A stretch of DNA of 31,052 bases, from positions 1 to 31,052 of the IMG/VR virus record IMGVR_UViG_3300046517_001799. The stretch is one strand, 5' to 3'. This document shows positions 7,871 through 14,863 of this stretch, one piece after another. This DNA is from a virus. How positions within the stretch are numbered: the stretch's first letter is position 1; every line of letters starts with the position of its first letter. Both the position numbers and the translations under genes were made by a program. Under the pieces are notes generated by a model. It saw only the letters and a program-made list of their open reading frames with translations, was not told where the DNA came from and made no database searches.

Positions 7871-8587
7871 TCAACTCGCCTGCTTGAAGAACTTCTCGAA
7901 ACCGCTGCGCTTCTCCGTTGCCCGCGATCGCGCCGCCTGCACCAGCTCGAGCACGTCGCCGTCGCTCCGCGCCGGGTTCATGCTCGTGTTCTTCTGCCCA
8001 CCGCGGGCGACGATCGAGAACTCGTTCACCTCGACCACGTCGTCCATGATGCCGACGACCGTCTGCCCGTCCGGGAGCTCCTGCCCCGGGTAGTAGGGCG
8101 ACTCGTCGAACGGCTGGCCGTCGATCGAGTTCGTGAACGAGCTCATCCACCAGGAGAGCGACACCTCGCGCCAGATGCCGAGCGCGATCCGCTTCGCCAT
8201 GTCGTCGCCGAACTCGGTGCCGCGCTCCCAGTAGAAGCGCGCGCGCACGTAGATCCCGTCCGCCTGGCGCACGATCTCCGCCGCGAAGCAGCGGCCGATC
8301 GGGAGGTCGGACGAGCCGTACTCGGAGTGGTTCCGGAGCACGTTCGTCCCCGGCAGGAGCGCCACGATCTGCTCGAGCGCTGCCTCCGTGAACCGGGTCG
8401 AGTAGTGGTCGACCATGTCGTTACAGACGAGCGCACTCGCCACGTACACGTCGGCCTCGCTCGGCGCGGGCCAGCCGGCCGGCACCTGGGCGGCGATCAG
8501 CTTCAGGTCATCCCCGGAGGCGGCGAGGCCGGCGCGCTGCTCGAACATCGCCCGGCCGCTGCGCTTCAGGAGCTTCCGTTCGGTCAC
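7871..8587 (-). CDS. Prohead maturation protease
   Basis: The start is GTG 8587, overlapping the TGA of the zinc-ribbon gene (GTGA) with GGGGAGGG a few bases upstream; the product has 238 residues. The region DVYVASALVCNDMVDHYSTR, LLPGTNVLRNHSEYGSSDLP and IGRCFAAEIV has the layout of HK97-type (U35/S78) prohead proteases, where a His in a 'NH' motif (here RNHSEY) and a later Ser (here REVSLSWW) are catalytic. It would trim the delta domain from the capsid protein encoded directly downstream. Which Ser is catalytic is inferred. The C-terminal tail (RSRATEKRSGFEKFFKQAS) is charged and probably self-processed. Confidence 0.8.
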   Translation of the reverse strand: MTERKLLKRSGRAMFEQRAGLAASGDDLKLIAAQVPAGWPAPSEADVYVASALVCNDMVDHYSTRFTEAALEQIVALLPGTNVLRNHSEYGSSDLPIGRCFAAEIVRQADGIYVRARFYWERGTEFGDDMAKRIALGIWREVSLSWWMSSFTNSIDGQPFDESPYYPGQELPDGQTVVGIMDDVVEVNEFSIVARGGQKNTSMNPARSDGDVLELVQAARSRATEKRSGFEKFFKQAS

Positions 8588-8760
8588 TGCGTCCCTCCCC
8601 GCTTCACGAGCTTCAGCTTCGACTTCCGGAGCGGCCATTCGTTGCCGCACCAATGACACCGCCCGCGGTCCGCGCCGAGCGCGATCGTGACCGGCTTCGC
8701 ACATGCGAGGTTCGGGCACGTCGCATTGGTCCGGGCCGGGACTCCCAGAGCGCTCGTCAT
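8584..8760 (-). CDS. Small zinc-ribbon protein in the head gene cluster
   Basis: The product has 58 residues from ATG 8760, which overlaps the stop of the tiny gene before it (ATGA) and itself overlaps the protease start (GTGA). It holds CPNLAC and, 15 residues on, CHWCGNEW, a four-Cys zinc-ribbon arrangement, followed by a Lys/Arg-rich tail (RKSKLKLVKRGG). Small Com-like zinc ribbons are known in Mu-like and other phages, sometimes as translational regulators, but nothing here proves that role. An alternative upstream start at ATG 8787 would overlap the tiny gene heavily and is less likely. Confidence 0.75.
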   Translation of the reverse strand: MTSALGVPARTNATCPNLACAKPVTIALGADRGRCHWCGNEWPLRKSKLKLVKRGGTQ

Positions 8761-8828
8761 TGCGCCATCCATGCGCAGTTCGTGCACAGCAACAGCGCGA
8801 CCAGCGCCAGCGTGAAGAGCGCCCTCAC
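8757..8828 (-). CDS. Tiny hydrophobic peptide (23 residues) between portal and zinc ribbon
   Basis: A 24-codon frame starts at GTG 8828 in a GTGA overlap with the portal stop and ends at TGA 8757-8759 in an ATGA overlap with the zinc-ribbon start. The product reads VRALFTLALVALLLCTNCAW and three more residues: a single hydrophobic helix, or a lipoprotein-like leader with a Cys after LALVALLL. Perfect 4-base coupling at both ends, as everywhere else in this operon, is the reason to call it a gene. Function is unknown; it may simply couple translation, or act at the membrane. Confidence 0.65.
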   Translation of the reverse strand: MRALFTLALVALLLCTNCAWMAQ

Positions 8829-11014
8829 TTGGCGAACTCCGTCAGGCGGTTCGTGGGCTTCGTGTGCCCGTTCTTGCTCGGGAAGTAGAGCGAGAGCGGG
8901 CGCGCACGGCGCGCGCGGTCCGAGAGCACCGGCAGCAGCGTGCAGCGGCAGTTGATCGTCTCCTCCGGCGGCCCCGAGGGGTCTCCGGGGAAGGCGAGCG
9001 TCGAGCCGCCCACGTCGAAGCCCTCGTTGATGCCGGAGATCTCGCCGTCCGCGTCGGCATGGGTCGGTCGCACCGCCGAGTCGCGCGCCGAGAGCCACTC
9101 CATCTGCTCCACCTGCCCGCTCTGCCGCCATGCTTCAGCACTCGCGAAGTTGAACGCCGAGACCGCCTCGGTGCGCGCCACGGTCAGCGCCTGCCCGGTC
9201 CGCGCCTCATCGATGATCTGCGACGCCCGGCTCGCCAGCTCCGACAGGCTCTCGCTCAGACCCACGCCCTCGGCGAGCGACATCCTCACCCGGCCCATGA
9301 GCGTGTCGAGCGCGCCGTCCAGTCCCAGCGTCTTCCGCTGCTTGATGAACTCCTGCACGGAGCGGTTCTTCAGGTTCACCTCGAGCTCGAGCGCGATCTC
9401 GCGCGCCGCCTCGGCCCCGCGCTCGGCGATCAGCTCCTCGTAGATGCGCTGGAGCTTCGCCTCCTCGTCAGGGTCGGGGGCGAAGAGCTGCTCCAGGTCG
9501 ATCGTCCGCTTCGCCTGGAGCGCGCGGATTCCGCCAGCCTCGATCCGCTTCAGGAGCTCGGCCTTCCGCTCGCGCAGGAGGGCGTCGTAGGCAGCCTCGA
9601 ACTTGCGCTCATACTTGGACATGAGCTTGTCCTTCGCCCGCCACCGCTCCGCACGCTCCGGCGTGTCGATCAGCCGCTGCTTCGCCGCGGGCTTCGGATC
9701 CTTCGCCGGCTTGCCCGTGTCGTCCGGCACCGGCTGCGGCTCGCCACCCACCGGGATGATCTCGCGCGCGTTGATCGGCATCTGCAGCTCGTCCGCTGTC
9801 GGGTCGTCCGAGCGCTCGAGGCCCGAGAGCAGCCGCACCTCGTTGACCGTGAGCGGCGGCCGGCCGCAGAGCGCCACCGCCTGCTGCGCTGCGTTCAAGA
9901 GCGGCGCGTTCAACGCCGGCACGCTGGAGAAGTCGGTGCGCACGCGCACGCTCTTCTCGCCGAACATCGGCACCAGCTTCTCGGTCAGCATGCGGTCTCG
10001 CATGTCGGCTTCGACCTTCAGGTTCATCCAGTAGATGCGCTCGTCCGCCTGGGCGCTCTGGCCCGAATCGCCGAGCTTCGCCCCCTCCTTGATGCCGATG
10101 AGCCACGGGGGAACGCGCAGCACGCGGCAGATGTCGGCGTCGGAGAGCGCCGTGTTCTCGATGAACTGGAGCTCCTGGAACGTGAGCCCCATGCGGTCGT
10201 ACTGGAGCTGGTCCAGGATGGTCGGCAGGTCCGGGTTCGCGCGCGCGCGCCGGATCTCCTTCGCCATTGCCTCCTTCTGCGACTCCTTCAGCACGATCGG
10301 CACGCCGTTCGTGGGCTGCGTGACCCTGAAGTAGCCCGCCGCGGCGCCACCGTTCCGCACCACCTTCTGGAACAGCCGCATCAGGTCGTAGCGCGTTTCA
10401 TACTGGAACTGGACCGCGTCGAGCGGGCTGGCGCCGATCGGCTCGTCGTCCGGCTGGAAGTCGCGCCAGGCGATCACGTTCTCCGCGGGGATCGCGAACT
10501 CGACGCCGCTGATGCCGCCGACCCCGCCCTGGCGGAAGACGTAGAGCTTCGCCGTCCGCCGCTCGCCGGGGACGATGTCCACGAGCTGCGAGGGCAGCAC
10601 CCAGAGCTCGCTCGGCACCTTCATGCCGAACGTCTCCGCCACGAGGTAGGCGTTGCCGTGCGTCTTGTAGTTGGCGTGGAGGTCGCGAATGACCTCGGTG
10701 CCCGTCTGCCGCGGGTTCCCGGCATACCACACGTCCACGATGTTCCCGGGTGCGCGCTCGATCGGCTCCCAGCCGCTCGAGGTCTCGCGCTCGATGATGA
10801 CGGGCATCGAGGCGATGTCCTCGGCGCGCTGGAGGATGCAGGCGCGCACGGTGGAGATCAGCCGCACCGCCTTCGCGTGGTCGAACTTGAACGGCTCAAG
10901 CCGGTAAGGATGGTTGAGGATCGCCGAGCGCCAGCCGGGGACGACCGTGTCCGTGGGCTCGGGGTAGCCCATGATGGCGCGGCCGGCGGCGATCAGGCGA
11001 GAGCGCAGGCTCAC
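8825..11014 (-). CDS. Portal protein fused to MuF-like minor head domain
   Basis: The 729-residue product starts at GTG 11014 (GTGA overlap with the preceding gene). Residues 1-430 are an HK97-family portal: HAKAVRLISTVRACILQRAEDI, GNAYLVAETFGMKVPSELWV, WRDFQPDDEPIGASPLDAVQ and LRVPPWLIGIKEGAKLGDSG are typical. The portal is the dodecameric DNA channel. A charged helical linker (about 440-560) leads to a MuF/SPP1 gp7-like C-terminal domain: ARTEAVSAFNFASAEAW (from 613), WLSARDSAVRPTHADADG, FPGDPSGPPE and the signature INCRCTLLPV near 690. These are usually two adjacent genes. I see no stop or frame change between them. The fusion would place one MuF copy per portal subunit. Confidence 0.9.
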   Translation of the reverse strand: MSLRSRLIAAGRAIMGYPEPTDTVVPGWRSAILNHPYRLEPFKFDHAKAVRLISTVRACILQRAEDIASMPVIIERETSSGWEPIERAPGNIVDVWYAGNPRQTGTEVIRDLHANYKTHGNAYLVAETFGMKVPSELWVLPSQLVDIVPGERRTAKLYVFRQGGVGGISGVEFAIPAENVIAWRDFQPDDEPIGASPLDAVQFQYETRYDLMRLFQKVVRNGGAAAGYFRVTQPTNGVPIVLKESQKEAMAKEIRRARANPDLPTILDQLQYDRMGLTFQELQFIENTALSDADICRVLRVPPWLIGIKEGAKLGDSGQSAQADERIYWMNLKVEADMRDRMLTEKLVPMFGEKSVRVRTDFSSVPALNAPLLNAAQQAVALCGRPPLTVNEVRLLSGLERSDDPTADELQMPINAREIIPVGGEPQPVPDDTGKPAKDPKPAAKQRLIDTPERAERWRAKDKLMSKYERKFEAAYDALLRERKAELLKRIEAGGIRALQAKRTIDLEQLFAPDPDEEAKLQRIYEELIAERGAEAAREIALELEVNLKNRSVQEFIKQRKTLGLDGALDTLMGRVRMSLAEGVGLSESLSELASRASQIIDEARTGQALTVARTEAVSAFNFASAEAWRQSGQVEQMEWLSARDSAVRPTHADADGEISGINEGFDVGGSTLAFPGDPSGPPEETINCRCTLLPVLSDRARRARPLSLYFPSKNGHTKPTNRLTEFAK

Positions 11015-11238
11015 AGGCCGAGCGCCTCGATGTCCGTGAGCACGCGCTCGACCGTCTCCAGCTCCTTCTTGAGCGCATCACGGCGCTCGTGGAGTGCTTC
11101 GGAGACCGAGGTCGCGCGCGCCATCACGGCCTTGCGCGTCTTCCGCACCTTCGCCGGCTTGGCCGCCGCGGGCGCTGCCTCCTTGCCGCAGCTCCTCGCA
11201 TTGTGGCCCTCGACGCCACACTTCCCGCACTTGCTCAC
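11011..11238 (-). CDS. Small CCHC zinc-knuckle protein upstream of portal
   Basis: The 75-residue product starts at GTG 11238 (GTGA overlap) and overlaps the portal start at its stop. Residues 4-17 are CGKCGVEGHNARSC, an exact C-x2-C-x4-H-x4-C zinc knuckle of the kind that binds single-stranded nucleic acid. A basic Ala/Lys stretch (KPAKVRKTRKAVMARA) follows, then a coiled-coil helix (LHERRDALKKELETVERVLT) to the end. A nucleic-acid-binding, oligomeric accessory of DNA packaging is possible because it sits between terminase and portal, but that is inference. Confidence 0.75.
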   Translation of the reverse strand: MSKCGKCGVEGHNARSCGKEAAPAAAKPAKVRKTRKAVMARATSVSEALHERRDALKKELETVERVLTDIEALGL

Positions 11239-11435
11239 TCCACCTCCACGTGGTCGTAGCGGTAGATCGACAGGTGCTCGCTCTCGTGCACCTGGTCGTA
11301 GATGTAGCGCCGCGGCGAGCCGGGGATCACCGCGGGGATGCTGATCCGGTCCGGCATCGACACGTCGGTGCCCACGTCCACGCTCGCGCCGTCCATCGGG
11401 CCGCCAATGCACTCGACCGTGCGGAGGTGGATCAC
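11235..11435 (-). CDS. Small 'GGPxDG' phage protein after terminase
   Basis: The 66-residue product starts at GTG 11435 (GTGA overlap with terminase) and ends in a GTGA overlap. It reads VIHLRTVECIGGPMDGASVD near the start, then beta-type segments ending RRYIYDQVHESEHLSIYRY. The combination of an early C/L-x-GGPxDG turn and a late HLSIYRY-type strand recurs in many small phage proteins of unknown function. A second, divergent member of the same type may lie at 25861-26046 in this window. No motif indicates activity. Confidence 0.7.
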   Translation of the reverse strand: MIHLRTVECIGGPMDGASVDVGTDVSMPDRISIPAVIPGSPRRYIYDQVHESEHLSIYRYDHVEVE

Positions 11436-12973
11436 GCCGCCACCCACACGCTCGGGGTCGGTGACGCCTCGATCGAGTGCAGGATGTAGCCGAGCGCGTC
11501 GATCCTGTGGTTCGCCGCGTCCACCGGCTTCTCCTTCGGGTCGTCGCTCTGATTCCGGCGATTCTCGGCGAGCTTCTGCCACTGCAGTTTCGCCAGCTCT
11601 CGGGGGAGTGAGCTGGGCTGGCGCTGTGCCACCGCGAGCGGATCCTCGGCCACGAGCAGGCCGGGCTCGATCACCAGCATGTCGCGGTTCAGTGCCGACG
11701 CGATCGCACGGATGCAGGCGCCGATGTCCTTCCGCGCCGGCGTGGAGAAGACACCGTGGCGCGCAAGAGTGGCCGCGTCCTCGGCGTCGTGGTCTGCGAA
11801 GCTCGCGACCACGTTCAGCTCGTTCAGGTACGGCCGGAGCTCGAACGCCTGCTCCGGATCGCCGGAGAGGGCCGGCGCGTCACGGAGTGCTCGCAACTCC
11901 TCGGCCTCGAGCTTCAGGATCTGCTCGGCGTGGTCTTCCACCAGCCGCTCCGACATGCTCCACTCGCGATAGACGTGCCGGCGGCCCGTGGCCGGATCCT
12001 CCGCCACCCACAGGCATACGAACGGGTTCCGGTAGCCGAAGTCGATGCCGCGGTAGCGCGCCCAGTTGGGCGGCGGGTAGTTGTTCCATTTAGACCACGA
12101 CGCGGCCTCGGTCTTCAGGTGCCGCGCCGGGTCGTACATCGGGAACACCAGCCCCTCGGCGCGCGCCCACTTCCCCAGCACCAGGCGGTCGTAGTAGGGC
12201 GTGCCCTTCAAGCTCTCCAGCCGCAGATGATAGTCCGGCGGCAGGTGCTTCTCGTTGTCGTGGAAGCTGGAGAGGATGACCTCGTAGAGCGCGCGGCCTT
12301 CCGCGTCTCGCTCGACGCGCATGCCGCGGTCGGGGTCGAAGTCCTGGGCGATCCAGTGCTCCGAGTCCTCCGGGTTACAGGCGAGGCTCATCTGCCGCGC
12401 TGCGAGGCCCAGCTTCTCCGCACGCGCATTGATCCACGGGTCGTTCTGCCGGAGCCGCGTCTGGGCGAACGTGTAGTGTCGGCGGTCGAGCTGCTCCGCC
12501 TGGTCGATCGCGATCGAGCCGAACTCGGCCGAGAGGTGGCGCGCGGGATCGAGCCAGCCGAAGACGTGGAGCTTCGACTGCCGCACCACGCCGTCATCGC
12601 AGCGCACCTTGGGGCCCGAGAGGATCTGCTTCGACTCCGCCCAGTTGGCGGCGAGGAACTCGCCCGGCACGAACTTCTTGAACTCCTCGAGCGTGGTCGA
12701 CTCCATGCTCCGGGCTTCGAGCCTGGTGAGCGCGATCTTGATCCCGGGGAGCGCGCAGAACTTGACCCACTCGCTCGCGCAGATCACCCAGGTCTTGCCG
12801 CGGCCGACGCGCGAGCTCATCACGCGCACGGGTGCGGTCGAGCGCAGGTAGGTCTCCTGCGCGTAGTTCTCGGGCGCGATCACCTGGTGGGGAGACGAGG
12901 GTGCGGCGTCAGCCATCGTGGCCCACGCTGCCAGCAGCATCCATGCCGCCCATTTCCTGCCGCACCCCGTCAC
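11432..12973 (-). CDS. terL: Terminase large subunit
   Basis: The packaging motor and nuclease, 513 residues from GTG 12973 (GTGA overlap); an internal ATG at 12916 is an alternative start that would remove an odd hydrophobic leader (WAAWMLLAAWATM). The ATPase has Walker A SRVGRGKT at about 54-61 and Walker B IAIDQAE at 154-160 (D157, E160), then SLACNPEDSEHWI. The C-terminal RNase H-like nuclease has acidic residues in RGIDFGYRNP (D311), SFADHDAED (D394) and NHRIDALGY (D492). It is followed by the portal gene and preceded by a probable small subunit. Confidence 0.93.
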   Translation of the reverse strand: MTGCGRKWAAWMLLAAWATMADAAPSSPHQVIAPENYAQETYLRSTAPVRVMSSRVGRGKTWVICASEWVKFCALPGIKIALTRLEARSMESTTLEEFKKFVPGEFLAANWAESKQILSGPKVRCDDGVVRQSKLHVFGWLDPARHLSAEFGSIAIDQAEQLDRRHYTFAQTRLRQNDPWINARAEKLGLAARQMSLACNPEDSEHWIAQDFDPDRGMRVERDAEGRALYEVILSSFHDNEKHLPPDYHLRLESLKGTPYYDRLVLGKWARAEGLVFPMYDPARHLKTEAASWSKWNNYPPPNWARYRGIDFGYRNPFVCLWVAEDPATGRRHVYREWSMSERLVEDHAEQILKLEAEELRALRDAPALSGDPEQAFELRPYLNELNVVASFADHDAEDAATLARHGVFSTPARKDIGACIRAIASALNRDMLVIEPGLLVAEDPLAVAQRQPSSLPRELAKLQWQKLAENRRNQSDDPKEKPVDAANHRIDALGYILHSIEASPTPSVWVAA

Positions 12974-13398
12974 GTATCCGCCGGCCTCTCGAAGTTGCTG
13001 AACCGGACCTCGATCGGTCCCAGATGCTCCGCTCCACTCAGCTGCACCACCTCTGCCCGCGGCAGCCCGCCTCGATCCGCTGCGTAGTTCATCGCGTACT
13101 GCCAGAGCCGCGACCGCTCTTCGTTCAGCGGGATGATCTGCACCCCGTCTCGCGTCTCCACCTCGATCAGCTGCCAGGGCCCGCGGGCGATGATCTCGGT
13201 GATGTCCGCGATGCCGTACTTCGTGATCGCGACCCGGAGCCGGTCGCGGTTGTCTTCCTTCTCGTGCTGGCCGCGGCGCGCCTTGACGCTCGCCTCGGAT
13301 GCCTTCTTCAAGTTCTCGCGCGCCGCCGCCTTCTGCTCCTCGGTGCGCACGTAGCGGCCGCTGCCGCCTGTCCTTGCTGGACCTGGACTCCTCGCCAC
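12970..13398 (-). CDS. Probable terminase small subunit
   Basis: About 142 residues. I prefer GTG 13398, because GAGGTGA lies 5 bases upstream; GTG 13407 is the other candidate and adds three residues. The N-terminal third is basic and helical (EEQKAAARENLKKASEASVK), consistent with DNA recognition. The C-terminal part, LWQYAMNYAADRGGLPRAEV followed by EHLGPIEVRF, resembles the C-terminal end of small terminases, where a similar 'YAxDRxxGxP' segment precedes a beta strand. It directly precedes terL with a GTGA overlap. The same frame stays open for 47 codons upstream to the previous gene but without a normal start. Confidence 0.6.
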   Translation of the reverse strand: MARSPGPARTGGSGRYVRTEEQKAAARENLKKASEASVKARRGQHEKEDNRDRLRVAITKYGIADITEIIARGPWQLIEVETRDGVQIIPLNEERSRLWQYAMNYAADRGGLPRAEVVQLSGAEHLGPIEVRFSNFERPADT

Positions 13399-13548
13399 TG
13401 CTGTCACCTCACGCTTATGCCGAGGGGATCGCTTGCCCCGACTCGCGCTCCCTATCGACGCTCGGCCCGCCGTGTCCTGAAGCGTGGGCTCCCCATTCCC
13501 CGAGGCTTCGCGAAGGAGGTGTGCGCCAGCCGCCGCCCAGGACTCCAG

Positions 13549-13698
13549 CTACTCGTGACCACGGTCGAATGCGTCGATGGAGGGCCCGATCACCCGGAGG
13601 AAGAGCCACCGGAGCGCGCCATACGCCAAGACCTCGGCGCACAGCAGGCACACGGCCCCGAGCACGAACGCATCGACGCAGCCGACCGCCTTGCCCAT
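13549..13698 (-). CDS. Small membrane protein (49 residues)
   Basis: An ATG at 13698 follows the TAG of the exported-protein gene after only 3 bases; the frame stops with TAG at 13549-13551. The product begins MGKAVGCVDAF and holds one long hydrophobic helix (VLGAVCLLCAEVLAYGAL) followed by RWLFLRVIGP and a short polar tail. A single-pass inner-membrane protein is likely. Being coupled to the exported protein suggests a joint role, but neither is recognisable. No catalytic residues are visible. Confidence 0.6.
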   Translation of the reverse strand: MGKAVGCVDAFVLGAVCLLCAEVLAYGALRWLFLRVIGPSIDAFDRGHE

Positions 13699-13701
13699 CG
13701 A

Positions 13702-14349
13702 CTACGGCGCTTCCTGACGCTTCGGATAGACGATCGTGCAGCGAAGCCCCGAATTCTTGGGCGTCGTGCCGCTCACGTCGCCGAAGACGCGAAGGCGGAA
13801 GCGGGGCACGAGCCAGATGTTCGAATTGCCGGGCGTGTCAGGGTCGACCGGGAGCAGCGCCGACCACACGCCGAGCGCTCCGGAGTTGCCCGTGCCCTGC
13901 GGCAGCGCGTAGAGCAGCGTGCCCGAGCCGATCTGGCCGGCGGGGTTGTAGGAGAAGATCGTGTCCGAGACGGCCGAGCCGATGCCGCCAGCGCCGCCGC
14001 CCGCGCTCTGCTCGATCGTGAAGTACACGGTATCCGTGACGCCGTTCGAGACGGGCGCGGTGAAGTACACGCGCGCCGCCCAGGCGCCGGTCGCGACGCC
14101 GCCATTGGCCTGGCCGATCGCAGCCCAGTCCCAGTCGTAGGTGTCGATCGCCTGCGTTCGCGTCGTGTCCGCTTCGTCCGTGAGGAACGTCGTGTCTCCG
14201 GGACTGAGCGGCGAGTTCGCATCGCGCCAGGGGACGAGCTTGTTCGCCATGATCGGGCCGGCCAGCGCCTGCCAGGCGGTGCCACCGACCATCGCGGCGA
14301 TCGAGGCCGCCAGGATTCCCACCGCCAACAGTCGAAGATTCCGCTTCAT
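13702..14349 (-). CDS. Exported protein of unknown function, first gene of the late operon
   Basis: The chosen start is ATG 14349 after GGAGGGCGGAGCGAG; the frame is open 21 codons further. The 215-residue product begins with a clear signal peptide (MKRNLRLLAVGILAASIAAM, predicted cut near ALA/GP at about 31). The mature part is acidic and beta-rich with Gly/Ser/Asn repeats (VSNGVTDTVYFTIEQSAGGG, LYALPQGTGNSGALGVW) and ends VPRFRLRVFGDV then LRCTIVYPKRQEAP. It reads like a small secreted beta-sandwich. An exported protein at the head of a packaging operon is unusual; lysogenic conversion or surface modification are options. I do not recognise a family. Confidence 0.75.
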   Translation of the reverse strand: MKRNLRLLAVGILAASIAAMVGGTAWQALAGPIMANKLVPWRDANSPLSPGDTTFLTDEADTTRTQAIDTYDWDWAAIGQANGGVATGAWAARVYFTAPVSNGVTDTVYFTIEQSAGGGAGGIGSAVSDTIFSYNPAGQIGSGTLLYALPQGTGNSGALGVWSALLPVDPDTPGNSNIWLVPRFRLRVFGDVSGTTPKNSGLRCTIVYPKRQEAP

Positions 14350-14499
14350 CTCGCTCCGCCCTCCGTGGCTCGCGCTGCTGCCGCTCGCGCTCATGTCCCG
14401 CGTGTCTCTCACGCTTCAAGGACGAAGTTCCTGTGGAAGGTCGGTTCGGATTGCAAGCGGATTTTTTCGGGCCCGCGGTGTGGGGCGGTCGGACAGCGA

Positions 14500-14542
14500 C
14501 TCGGACAGCCAGTCCCGGTTTCACCGGGACAGGCTGTCCGAG
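14500..14542. repeat. 19-bp inverted repeat (one mismatch)
   Basis: CTCGGACAGCCAGTCCCGG (14500-14518) faces its complement at 14524-14542 across a 5-base TTTCA spacer, with one mismatch at the central A. Outside it, CGGACA (14490-14495) and TGTCCG (14547-14552) extend the symmetry imperfectly. There is no T-run, so it is not a standard terminator. The arms end in the octamer that makes up the array. Confidence 0.9.
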
Positions 14543-14600
14543 CGCGTGTCCGCCACTCCGCTGGTTGTCCGAGTCGTGGCCGAGTGGAATCGCTGAACAC

Positions 14601-14629
14601 CATTCATATTGTTGTCGCGCATATGAATG
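14601..14629. repeat. AT-rich 9-bp inverted repeat inside the octamer array
   Basis: CATTCATAT (14601-14609) and ATATGAATG (14621-14629) are perfect complements separated by 11 bases. This is an AT-rich island in a very GC-rich genome, placed in the middle of the octamer array. It could be a melting element of an origin, or a protein site. Confidence 0.85.
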
Positions 14630-14658
14630 CGGCACTCGGTCAATCGTCTCGGTCACGT

Positions 14659-14686
14659 CTCGGTCACCGTTTTTCGCGTGACCGAG
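14659..14686. repeat. 9-bp inverted repeat CTCGGTCAC / GTGACCGAG
   Basis: CTCGGTCAC (14659-14667) and GTGACCGAG (14678-14686) are perfect complements with a T-rich 10-base spacer that contains TTTTT. The left arm is also the second unit of the 11-base tandem repeat. Confidence 0.85.
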
Positions 14687-14688
14687 TG

Positions 14689-14725
14689 GCGTCTCGGACA
14701 CGCCGTTTTTCCGTGTCCGAGACGC
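14689..14725. repeat. Perfect 14-bp inverted repeat with T-rich loop
   Basis: GCGTCTCGGACACG (14689-14702) and CGTGTCCGAGACGC (14712-14725) are perfect complements around a 9-base loop containing TTTTT. It directly follows the previous inverted repeat and has the same design with GGACA in place of GGTCA. Confidence 0.9.
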
Positions 14726-14750
14726 GTGACCGTGTCGATTCTCTAACTTA

Positions 14751-14766
14751 TGTACCGTGAGGTACA
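14751..14766. promoter_or_regulatory. Palindrome TGTACC-N4-GGTACA, possible operator
   Basis: TGTACC (14751-14756) and GGTACA (14761-14766) are perfect complements separated by GTGA. It lies about 100 bases upstream of the plus-strand exported gene, beyond the octamer array. The size and symmetry fit a dimeric repressor or LexA-type site, but no regulator is assigned. I could not identify a convincing -35/-10 pair next to it. Confidence 0.45.
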
Positions 14767-14863
14767 CTCCTGAGCGTTGCAGATTTCGCACTAACGTGAC
14801 TTGACGACCATGGCCGGATCGTCGCGAAACGGGCATGGAGGCCCCTTCCGAGGAGGTCTCCCC

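Larger units (their letters stand above)
14489..14734. repeat. Array of CTCGGWCA octamers in both orientations
   Basis: Nine exact copies of CTCGGWCA or its complement TGWCCGAG lie at 14500, 14535, 14566, 14635, 14648, 14659, 14679, 14693 and 14714 (left ends). Near-matches lie at 14489, 14547, 14577 and 14727. Two copies sit in an exact tandem repeat of GTCTCGGTCAC (14646-14656 and 14657-14667). Others pair into strong inverted repeats listed separately. The array fills the only long gene-free stretch, between two divergent genes. Candidate roles are a multi-site operator, a replication origin with iterons, or a partition/packaging site. None is proven from sequence. Confidence 0.85.
14350..14863. 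other. Central gene-free divergent region
   Basis: A 514-base stretch separates the late operon (leftward from 14349) and the plus-strand secreted-protein gene (from 14864). Open frames here are shadows without ribosome sites. It contains the octamer array, four inverted repeats and one palindrome described separately, so it probably contains the late promoter(s). I could not identify a convincing -35/-10 pair by eye. Confidence 0.8.

Noticed and set aside
13415-13651. 78-codon minus-strand frame upstream of the small terminase gene
   Set aside because: It has no ribosome site and overlaps the better-supported small membrane gene at 13549-13698; its composition is shadow-like.
14409-14681. 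Short open frames across the octamer array
   Set aside because: Their residues reflect the repeats; no ribosome sites or coupling with neighbours.
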